DNA of 64,000 nt from positions 62,001 to 126,000 of the forward strand of contig OX044357.1 in the NCBI GenBank assembly GCA_943846675.1, read 5' to 3'. Below, piece by piece: positions 1 to 7,323 of the stretch (position 1 is its first letter; each line of letters starts with the position of its first letter). Source of the stretch: UBA987 sp002292105. GTDB taxonomy: Bacteria; Bacteroidota; Bacteroidia; NS11-12g; UBA9320. A program made the position numbers and the translations under genes. The notes under the pieces were generated by a model. That model was not told the DNA's origin. It did not search any database and saw only the letters and a list, made by a program, of their open reading frames with translations.

Positions 1-1173
1 CAAAGCGTATTTTGGTTAGCAGAATATCCCATGCAAGCCATCGAGTTTGGCTTCGACAAGCTAGGGGCATTCCTATTAGATGTAATGCCTGCAAATTGGT
101 TTAGGAGCTTGATTGTAAACGGAATTGTAGCTGGTTTAGCAGGAGTGGTTGTATTTATCCCGCAGATAGCCATACTCTTCTTTTTTATGGGCTTGCTTGA
201 AGACACAGGGTATATGGCTCGTGTGAGCTTTATAATGGATAAAATATTACGCGGATTGGGCTTAAGCGGTAAGTCTATTGTTCCACTAATTTCTGGAGTA
301 GCGTGTGCCATTCCGGCTATTATGGCTACACGTAACATTGAAAACTGGAAAGACAGAATCATCACCATTTTGGTTACGCCATTAATGAGCTGTTCTGCGC
401 GTTTGCCCGTATACACGTTACTTATCTCTGTAGCTGTTCCAGACACCTACTTATTGGGTATTTTCGGTCTTAAAGGCATTGTTTTATTGATTATGTATGT
501 AATAGGGACTGTGGGCAGTTTAATCGCAGCTTTGGTATTTAAATGGATTATTAAACAAACCCATGTCAACTACTTTATCATGGAACTTCCTATTTATCAT
601 CCTCCAAGATGGAAAAACATAGGCACTCAAGTAATCCAAAAAAGCAAAAGTTTTGTGACTGAAGCAGGCAAAATAATTTTGATTGTTTCAGTCGTTTTAT
701 GGTTTCTGGCGAGTTATGGGCCAAACACGGAAAATGAAAAGTTGTTGTCAGTTACAGAGACTAACGAAATTGAAAATTCTTATGCGGCAAAATTTGGTAA
801 ATCAATTGAACCGGTCATCAAGCCATTGGGCTTTAATTGGAAAATAGGCATTGCATTATTAACGTCGTTCGCTGCTCGAGAAGTATTTGTTGGTACCATG
901 TCGACCATCTATAGCATTGAAGACGAAAACGATTTGGTCAATATTCGGAAAAAAATGATGACGGAAAAAGACCCTGACACAGGTAAACCGGTATATAGTT
1001 TAGCTGTGGTGATGTCCTTGATGATTTTTTATGCCTTCGCCATGCAATGTATTAGCACGCTAGCTGTAGTGTATAAAGAAACCAAAAGCTTAAAGTGGCC
1101 TTTGATACAACTCGCTTATATGACTACGTTGGCTTACGTAGCTAGTTTTATCGTGTTTCAACTAATGCGATGA
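1..1173 (+). CDS. feoB: Ferrous iron transporter FeoB, C-terminal part (cut by window start)
   Basis: The reading frame is open from base 1, so this is the last 390 residues of a longer gene; the ATG at 31 is internal. FeoB is the inner-membrane Fe(II) importer: an N-terminal cytosolic G-protein domain (not in the window) followed by a polytopic membrane domain. Seen here are the Gate/core segments, with the characteristic stretches FIPQIAILFFFMGLLEDTGY, SGVACAIPAIMATR and TPLMSCSARLPVY (conserved Cys in the proposed transport path), then AAREVFVGTMSTIY and a hydrophobic C-terminus with CISTLAVV. The stop codon overlaps the 3' end of the convergent hydrolase gene by 12 bp. Family assignment is secure; only the upstream end is unseen. 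Confidence 0.95.
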   Translation, partial: QSVFWLAEYPMQAIEFGFDKLGAFLLDVMPANWFRSLIVNGIVAGLAGVVVFIPQIAILFFFMGLLEDTGYMARVSFIMDKILRGLGLSGKSIVPLISGVACAIPAIMATRNIENWKDRIITILVTPLMSCSARLPVYTLLISVAVPDTYLLGIFGLKGIVLLIMYVIGTVGSLIAALVFKWIIKQTHVNYFIMELPIYHPPRWKNIGTQVIQKSKSFVTEAGKIILIVSVVLWFLASYGPNTENEKLLSVTETNEIENSYAAKFGKSIEPVIKPLGFNWKIGIALLTSFAAREVFVGTMSTIYSIEDENDLVNIRKKMMTEKDPDTGKPVYSLAVVMSLMIFYAFAMQCISTLAVVYKETKSLKWPLIQLAYMTTLAYVASFIVFQLMR

Positions 1174-1902
1174 CGCATCTGTTTTTTCTATAAATCGAAG
1201 TATAATTTTATTGGCCTTTCCTGGAACCTCGTACATCGATAAATGTCCGACATCTTCTAATACATGAATTTCGGCAATAGGACATTGATTTGCCTGCGAC
1301 AATGTCGTTGCATATGGCATAAACTCATCTTCTTTGCCAATAATCCAAAGAAATGGAATATTTGCCTTTAGCGTGTTGGTATGATCTGCACGATGTATCA
1401 TCGCCTTGGATGCGCTAATAATTGCCTGAGAACCAGTTCCTTTTACTAGATTTTTCACTTGATCTAAAAGTGCTGAATTAGCCTGTTGTTTTGCAACCAA
1501 TTGTTTCGTAAACTTTTGTAAGAATGCTTTTTGACCGTTTTTTTCAATAAACGAAATCAACTTTTTTCGATTGTCCTTTTTACGGGCTGAATCTGCTGCG
1601 GCGTGCGAATGTATTAAGCCGACCCCATTTATCCGGTCACTTTGTTTAGCTAACATTTCTAGCGCAACATATCCACCCATTGAATGCCCAATGACAATAG
1701 CATCTGGTATCTGTTGGTGATCCATATAACTAAATACGAAATCACTCATCGCTTCTATCGTATCTACGGTCTCATTGTTTGAACCAAATCCAGGTAAATC
1801 CAATGCATGACATTTTACAGGTAGCGCTCCCAGTTCTGAAACAGTTGCATTCCACATGCTGCTGTTTTCACAAAATCCGTGTAAAAATATGACGTGCTTC
1901 AT
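1162..1902 (-). CDS. Alpha/beta-fold hydrolase
   Basis: A 246-residue alpha/beta hydrolase without signal peptide, so cytoplasmic. The oxyanion-side HGF lies at residues 8-10, the nucleophile elbow GHSMGG has its Ser near residue 74, and the C-terminal DVGHLSMYEVP supplies the catalytic His. The nearest families are esterases or lactonases of the BioH/MenH type; the substrate cannot be told. The frame is open to 1926, but that extension would translate through a transcription terminator, and MKHVIFLHGF at 1902 is the natural start for this fold. The gene begins only about 10 bp past the terminator of the gene upstream, so its promoter must overlap that gene's end or it depends on readthrough. 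It is convergent with feoB, overlapping it by 12 bp. Confidence 0.85.
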   Translation of the reverse strand: MKHVIFLHGFCENSSMWNATVSELGALPVKCHALDLPGFGSNNETVDTIEAMSDFVFSYMDHQQIPDAIVIGHSMGGYVALEMLAKQSDRINGVGLIHSHAAADSARKKDNRKKLISFIEKNGQKAFLQKFTKQLVAKQQANSALLDQVKNLVKGTGSQAIISASKAMIHRADHTNTLKANIPFLWIIGKEDEFMPYATTLSQANQCPIAEIHVLEDVGHLSMYEVPGKANKIILRFIEKTDASSH

Positions 1903-1907
1903 GAGTA

Positions 1908-1942
1908 CAAAAAAAGCCCTCACCAAGGGTAAGGGCTTTTGA
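1908..1942 (-). terminator. Rho-independent terminator of the PpiD-like gene
   Basis: A 9-bp perfect stem (AAAAGCCCT at 1912-1920 with AGGGCTTTT at 1932-1940) encloses an 11-nt loop. Read on the minus strand it is followed by a run of seven T. It lies 19 bp after the stop codon of the minus-strand PpiD-like gene and just before the start codon of the hydrolase. Confidence 0.85.
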
Positions 1943-1958
1943 ATTCTTTTATTTTTCT

Positions 1959-4085
1959 TTAGAAAAAGTTGTAACGCTTATCAACGATATTGGCTTTTTC
2001 TTGTAGTGCATTTTTCACTCCGTCTCCAGCACTCTGGATAAGACCTTCTCTCAATTGTGTTGCAAATGATTCCGGAGCAAATTCTATAGGATCACCCGTT
2101 TGTACTTGACCTTCACTCCAAACAACATAAACACCACCAACCCCTTTAATTGGGTTTGAGCGCTCACCTTCCTTTAAGCCTATAATGGTACCAGCAACTT
2201 CAGGTTCAGCACCGATGCCGGATACTTGAGCCGAAAGCATGTTAACCACAGGAACTAAAGTCACAATAGAATTTAATGCCTTTGCTAATTCATCTGGTGT
2301 TGAAGCAGATTTTAGCGCTTCATTCATTTGATCAGCCAATTGCTGTGCTTTTTGTTCTCTTACGTAATCCAATACCACTTGGTCGCGTACGTCTTCTAAT
2401 GAAGAAGTACCTTCTTCTCTAATACCTGTACATTTAGCCACGATATATCGATCTTGACCTTGTAAATTCATTACGTCAGAAATATCACCTACACGTGTCT
2501 TGTCATTAAATAACCATCTAGCAACATCTGTCGCATCTGGCACACCAGGTATAGACGGATTGCTCAATGATATTTTAGTCGCTTCACGAACGTTCTGACC
2601 TAGTGTTTCAACAACAGTCAAGAAATCTTCGTTGTCTTGCGCTTGGAACTGAATTTCTCCTGCTAGTCTTTCTACTTCTCTATCTGTATTGGTACCTGGT
2701 GTTACACGACGTTCTAATGCTGCAAACTTTACAAGTTTTCTAGAAGGTCCGTCTGTAACGTTTAGTACGTGCCATCCCTTACTTGACTTTACCACCGAGT
2801 ATGATCCTGCAGAAGACGACAAGATTTTATCTTTAACTTCTTGAGGTACTTGCATGTTAAATCCGTCTTTCTGAACCCAACCTAAATCGCCACCTTTTGG
2901 CCCAGTTTGGTCAAAATTATCTTTCGCTGCTTCTTCAAAGGTGATTTTACCTGAGCGTATATCTGCTAAAGTTTGTCTTGCAGTGCTTTCATCGTCATCT
3001 CCTAGTGACACCAATACGTGACGTGCTCTCATTACTGAAACACTGTCTTCTTTTACGTCGCTCACTTTGTAGAGTCCAAAAGAACCGTTTTGGTAAACCA
3101 AATCACTGACAGCACCAGAATCGGCAGAAAACAAGAAATCTTCTACGCCACTCGGCAAATCTGACATTCCTCTTCGTACATATGTACCAGTGAATGCTCT
3201 TTGCGTGCGCTTCTTTGATACAAATGAACTGTCCACCTTGGCTGTTTTAAAGGTTTCCTTTTCCTTTTCTACCTTCGATCTTGCCTCAGCTGTATCAGCA
3301 GCAGTTGCAAAAACATTTAGTACAACAAAATCGATATCTCTTGTAGCTAGTTGTTTGTATTCGTCAGCATTTTCGTTTAGGTAATCTTTCAAATCACCAT
3401 CATCATAGGTGAATGATGAATCTGAAACCGATACATATGGTAAGCCAACAGCCTTCGCACTCATCTTGAATGCCTCTAGGTTAAACTCGTACTCAGCATC
3501 GATTTTAGTATAATAGATTCCTGCACGAATCATATTTTCATACTTCGAACCCTCTCTGAATTCTTGCAATGGTTTCTCCAAGAAGTTCAGGTAGTTTTTG
3601 TACTTCTGATCATCTTCTAACATGTCGATTTCAATAAATTGACGTAACATGTTTGGATCAAATTGCTTTGTATCCGGATTTGTAAAGTTTCGAATTACCA
3701 TAGGATCTGGAGTCTCTCCAAACAATGCATCTACCAATTCAGCAGAACCCATCTTTATACCCAATAATTCATGTTCTCGTTTAATAACACGTTCTTGAAT
3801 AATTTGGTTCCAAGCTTGTTCACGTAAAGAAGCTTCATCAAAATCTGAACCTTGATACATTACCTTTAACTCCTCAACACCTTTTGTGAGTTCTTCATAC
3901 TGGACTCTTTCGCCAGCAATTTCACCTACAACGTTCTTTGACCCTCCAAAGGCAGATGTACCGCTTTTGAAAAAGTCTGTTAGAACAAATGCAAGCATGG
4001 CCGCACCAATTACAAAAAGCAAACATCCTGTTTGCTTTTGGATTTTTAATATTACCCCAGTCTCGTCGTTTTTATTCTTCGCCAT
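1959..4085 (-). CDS. PpiD/SurA-like peptidyl-prolyl cis-trans isomerase, membrane anchored
   Basis: A 708-residue periplasmic folding factor of the PpiD type. It has a short basic cytoplasmic N-terminus, one membrane segment (about residues 20-37, LLFVIGAAMLAFVLTDFF), a SurA_N-like chaperone region, and one parvulin (PpiC) rotamase domain at roughly 350-450, recognised by RARHVLVSL, GGDLGWVQKDGF and the closing GWHVLNV. A second, degenerate rotamase-like region follows. In this family the protein helps newly exported outer-membrane proteins fold. The frame is open to 4106, but MAKNKNDE at 4085 gives the standard short charged N-terminus. The gene appears monocistronic and ends at the terminator at 1908-1942. 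Confidence 0.92.
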   Translation of the reverse strand: MAKNKNDETGVILKIQKQTGCLLFVIGAAMLAFVLTDFFKSGTSAFGGSKNVVGEIAGERVQYEELTKGVEELKVMYQGSDFDEASLREQAWNQIIQERVIKREHELLGIKMGSAELVDALFGETPDPMVIRNFTNPDTKQFDPNMLRQFIEIDMLEDDQKYKNYLNFLEKPLQEFREGSKYENMIRAGIYYTKIDAEYEFNLEAFKMSAKAVGLPYVSVSDSSFTYDDGDLKDYLNENADEYKQLATRDIDFVVLNVFATAADTAEARSKVEKEKETFKTAKVDSSFVSKKRTQRAFTGTYVRRGMSDLPSGVEDFLFSADSGAVSDLVYQNGSFGLYKVSDVKEDSVSVMRARHVLVSLGDDDESTARQTLADIRSGKITFEEAAKDNFDQTGPKGGDLGWVQKDGFNMQVPQEVKDKILSSSAGSYSVVKSSKGWHVLNVTDGPSRKLVKFAALERRVTPGTNTDREVERLAGEIQFQAQDNEDFLTVVETLGQNVREATKISLSNPSIPGVPDATDVARWLFNDKTRVGDISDVMNLQGQDRYIVAKCTGIREEGTSSLEDVRDQVVLDYVREQKAQQLADQMNEALKSASTPDELAKALNSIVTLVPVVNMLSAQVSGIGAEPEVAGTIIGLKEGERSNPIKGVGGVYVVWSEGQVQTGDPIEFAPESFATQLREGLIQSAGDGVKNALQEKANIVDKRYNFF

Positions 4086-4213
4086 TTTTGTAAAAATAGT
4101 CCGCAAAATACGGCTTTTTCCCTCTAAAAGTCAATGCTTTACGTCTAAAACAGTTAGATAAGATAATTGCGTGACACACCCTTCGCAAGGCGCTAGTAAT
4201 CAGCACACTATGT

Positions 4214-5833
4214 CTATTTGATGTCAATATAGTCTACTTCATCTTTGTACATCTCAGATTCTGTAGGCGTAATAATGATTTTAATTCTTCTTTTCTGACT
4301 AGATGGAATGCGCAATTCGGAGATGCCTTGCAAACCTGGACGATGATTTATATTATAAGATTCTTTCGACTTTTCTTTAAGATTTTTACTGAACCAAGGC
4401 TTCTTATAGTAGGTTAGTGAAATGTCTGAAGGACGTGTGCATGCGATATAGATTACAGGTTTTTTCTTTTCATAGCTTAAATGAGATTTCACTTGACCAA
4501 CCTGATGAATCGGGAACAGTCCATCAAGTTCAGTTTCCATCACTGTGCGATTGAATACGCGTGAGTATTCGCTAAACGAAGTCCAAATAGCTGAAATCTT
4601 CCCAGCGTGAAAGTCTACATCTAAATAATCGCCAGAAAACACATTTTTTCCGGCATGTCCTGCCAATAAATTGTTCATTCGGTACTCCACGAAATTTTCG
4701 CCGCCATCACTACTCACGGCGGTATGTACATCACTGAATACATTGTGCTCGCTATTTCGTCTGTCATAGTATGTTATTGCCAAATGACCGGTGGTTTGAT
4801 CTATGGCCACATTGGGCAGGTATTGACTTTTGCCATTCCCAAGTATGTCACGATTAATGCGTTTAGGGGCATTCCACGAATCACCCCTATCGTCAGAATA
4901 CGCCATAAAGATATCAGCATCTCCATGTTTATCATCGCCCCAAACCAGATACAAACGACCTGTGTATTTGCTATTGGAGTTGTCTACGACTATAAAAGGC
5001 ATACCATTGCTTCGATACAGGTGCGGTATATCCATTGCCCAACCACTTTCTTGATCAAATAACACCTTGTCTTTTCCCCATGTCTTTCCTCCGTCAAGGC
5101 TTTTATCGAAGTAGAGTTTGTAATGCCCTGCCCAAGCGCAGTATATTTCGCCATTGACCCCAACAGCCGTTGTAGCTCCTTCCAAGGTATGATCGTCATC
5201 TATGCAGTCTCCCACTGAGTCTGAAATAGTTATGGCGTCTGACCAAGATTTTCCAATATCGTTGGACGATGAAAATCTGATTCTACTTTGGTATTTCTTC
5301 TTTTTACTATTGATTTTATCAAACTCCGTCCAGGATAGGTACGCATTTCCTTTGTATTGACTGGAATAATCATCGGTGCTAATCCACGGTTTGTCTTGCA
5401 TTTTATCGCCATTTAAACCCGCATAACTACCACCCGAAAAACTTTGTCCATCGTCTGAAGAAGTCTGTACAACAATGCGATCGATAAACCCATAATGATT
5501 TGATTTACCTGATGTTTTTGATAGATGGGCAAAATAGATATTGCCCTTTGCATCGGAATGCAAAACAGGGTCGCCCCACACACCAAAAGGTGAGGTTAAT
5601 ACTTTATTTTCCCATGTTTCACCATTGTCTGACGAAACATAATGATTAGCAATGTTAGCCCCAGCAACGATAACTTCTGGATTTGATTTGCTGATACAAA
5701 TACTGGGCTCGTTTGGGTAAATCGCACCAAAAAAATTATGGTCTTGATTCATTTGGACCTCGTTTGTTTGTCCGAAAACGGAAACCGCAGCAAAACAAAC
5801 CACTATACCTACTAACTTTTTCACAAATACCAT
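4214..5833 (-). CDS. Secreted BNR/Asp-box repeat (sialidase-like fold) protein
   Basis: A 539-residue protein with an N-terminal signal peptide (VKKLVGIVVCFAAVSVFG, cleavage probably before QTNE). The body is a six-bladed sialidase-like propeller made of BNR/Asp-box repeats of form S-x-D-x-G-x-x-W: SSDNGETW, SSDDGQSF, SSNDIGKSW, SLDGGKTW, SDDRGDSW and SSDGGENF are all visible. The final 130 residues form a separate beta-rich region without Asp boxes. No T9SS sorting domain or lipobox is seen, so location is periplasmic or extracellular by inference. The Arg triad and Tyr/Glu pair of true sialidases were not identified, so glycoside hydrolase activity should not be assumed. The gene stands alone. 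Confidence 0.82.
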   Translation of the reverse strand: MVFVKKLVGIVVCFAAVSVFGQTNEVQMNQDHNFFGAIYPNEPSICISKSNPEVIVAGANIANHYVSSDNGETWENKVLTSPFGVWGDPVLHSDAKGNIYFAHLSKTSGKSNHYGFIDRIVVQTSSDDGQSFSGGSYAGLNGDKMQDKPWISTDDYSSQYKGNAYLSWTEFDKINSKKKKYQSRIRFSSSNDIGKSWSDAITISDSVGDCIDDDHTLEGATTAVGVNGEIYCAWAGHYKLYFDKSLDGGKTWGKDKVLFDQESGWAMDIPHLYRSNGMPFIVVDNSNSKYTGRLYLVWGDDKHGDADIFMAYSDDRGDSWNAPKRINRDILGNGKSQYLPNVAIDQTTGHLAITYYDRRNSEHNVFSDVHTAVSSDGGENFVEYRMNNLLAGHAGKNVFSGDYLDVDFHAGKISAIWTSFSEYSRVFNRTVMETELDGLFPIHQVGQVKSHLSYEKKKPVIYIACTRPSDISLTYYKKPWFSKNLKEKSKESYNINHRPGLQGISELRIPSSQKRRIKIIITPTESEMYKDEVDYIDIK

Positions 5834-5863
5834 ATTTAGAATCTAGCCAAAAATAAATAACGC

Positions 5864-7198
5864 TCACCGATTAAAAAGCAATCGCTCGCCTTTCTTCGTT
5901 TCATCAAAATGGCCATCGTTGAATGCCAAATGACCGGAAACAAAGGTTTGTTTTATGGAGTGACTGAAGGTAGCTCCATTCAGAGGAGACCAGCCACATT
6001 TGTATAATATATTGTCAGAATTTACCGTGTAATCCTTGTTAGGATCAACGATCACCAAGTCAGCCCAATTCCCTTCCTCTACAAATCCTCTTCGATTAAT
6101 GTCAAACAATTCTGCAGGTTTGTGGCACATTCTATTGATTACTTCCTCGATGGTTATTTTCCCATTTTTAGCGTGCTCCAACATGAGTTGTAAGCTATGC
6201 TGTACCAATGGTAAACCTGATGGTGCCTTCAAATATTTCTGTTGCTTTTCGTCCCAAGTATGTGGTGCGTGGTCTGTGGCGATAACATCAAATTTTCCTT
6301 CGTTGAGTGCTTTCCACAAAGCGTCTTGATCCTCTTTATGTTTAATCGCAGGGTTACATTTAATCAACGACCCCTTTTCGTCATATTGACTTGAGTTGAA
6401 TGACAAATGGTGAACGCACACTTCTGAGGTAACATTTTTAGTTTTAAAGTCATCGCCTGGCGCAAAAAGCGCTATCTCATCTGCCGTTGAAATGTGTAAT
6501 ATGTGAATTCGCGTACCATACTTATTGGCCAACTGGGCAGCCTTACTTGAAGACAATAAACAGGCCTTGTGGTTTCTTATTTCAGGATGTGCAGCGAATG
6601 GTATGTCTTCACCATAACGCTCAACATATTTTTGGGTGTTGTCTTTTATGGTTTGCTCATCTTCACAGTGTAAAGCAATTATTGTGGGTGCATTGGCAAA
6701 TATTTTGGATAGAATGTGGTCGTCGTCAACCAACATATCTCCAGTACTACTCCCCATAAATATTTTTATACCACACACCGTCTTTGGGTCCGTTTTAAGA
6801 ATTTCTTCATAGTTGTTGTGTGTAGTACCCATGAAGAAAGAATAATTCGCTAAAGCCGTTTTTGAGGCAACAACGTATTTCTCTTCCAAAATTTCTTGTG
6901 TTACTGCTTGTGGGTTTGTGTTTGGCATTTCCATAAAACTTGTAACACCACCTGCTACTGCCGCCCTCGCTTCGGTGTAGATGTTTGCTTTGTGGGTTAA
7001 TCCAGGCTCTCTAAAGTGCACTTGATCGTCAATTACACCAGGTATAACAAGCATGCCGGCTGCATCTATGATTGTCGCATTCGGGCTGCTTAAATCGTCC
7101 CCAATTTGGTGAATCATCCCGTCTTTAATGTGTACGTCAAGAACCGTTTTTTCGTGTCTGTTAATAACGGTCCCGTTTTTTATAATGTACTCCTGCAT
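5864..7198 (-). CDS. pyrC: Dihydroorotase (class I, amidohydrolase)
   Basis: Catalyses the reversible cyclisation of N-carbamoyl-L-aspartate to dihydroorotate in pyrimidine synthesis. The 444-residue protein has the amidohydrolase metal motif as DDQVHFREPG (about 57-66), in which the usual DxHxH carries Gln in place of the first His, as is common in Bacteroidota dihydroorotases. Further signatures are GGVTSFMEMPNT, GIKIFMGSSTG, ALHCEDE, HILHIST and the catalytic ATDHAPH. The frame is open to an ATG at 7216, but a TATCTTTG box lies only 2 bp upstream of that codon, so the transcript would begin past it; the ATG at 7198 (MQEYIIKNG) is therefore chosen. pyrF occurs far away at 62.2 kb, so the pathway is not clustered here. 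Confidence 0.93.
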   Translation of the reverse strand: MQEYIIKNGTVINRHEKTVLDVHIKDGMIHQIGDDLSSPNATIIDAAGMLVIPGVIDDQVHFREPGLTHKANIYTEARAAVAGGVTSFMEMPNTNPQAVTQEILEEKYVVASKTALANYSFFMGTTHNNYEEILKTDPKTVCGIKIFMGSSTGDMLVDDDHILSKIFANAPTIIALHCEDEQTIKDNTQKYVERYGEDIPFAAHPEIRNHKACLLSSSKAAQLANKYGTRIHILHISTADEIALFAPGDDFKTKNVTSEVCVHHLSFNSSQYDEKGSLIKCNPAIKHKEDQDALWKALNEGKFDVIATDHAPHTWDEKQQKYLKAPSGLPLVQHSLQLMLEHAKNGKITIEEVINRMCHKPAELFDINRRGFVEEGNWADLVIVDPNKDYTVNSDNILYKCGWSPLNGATFSHSIKQTFVSGHLAFNDGHFDETKKGERLLFNR

Positions 7199-7218
7199 AA
7201 ATTCTATTTGTTCCATAA

Positions 7219-7226
7219 CAAAGATA
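7219..7226 (-). promoter_or_regulatory. -7 box of the pyrC promoter
   Basis: TATCTTTG on the minus strand matches the Bacteroidota -7 consensus TAnnTTTG. It sits 2 bp from the upstream candidate ATG (7216) and 20 bp from the ATG at 7198, which decides the start in favour of 7198. No good -33 TTTG is seen at 17-20 bp. Confidence 0.5.
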
Positions 7227-7292
7227 TAGTTTAAACTAGAGTAGTATTGGTCAAATTAAGGATAATCCACAAAAACTACTTTTTTTTGTATC

Positions 7293-7304
7293 AACCAATT
7301 GGTT
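7293..7304. promoter_or_regulatory. Perfect 12-bp palindrome between pyrC and polA
   Basis: AACCAATTGGTT lies between the candidate -33 (7285-7288) and -7 (7309-7316) elements of polA. It could bind a dimeric regulator, but a palindrome this short in A+T-rich DNA can arise by chance. Confidence 0.25.
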
Positions 7305-7323
7305 CACTTAATTTTCCCCTCTT

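Noticed and set aside
4724..5062. Plus-strand open frames inside the BNR protein gene
   Set aside because: They are antisense to a gene with clear Asp-box repeats and lack any recognisable start signal or domain.
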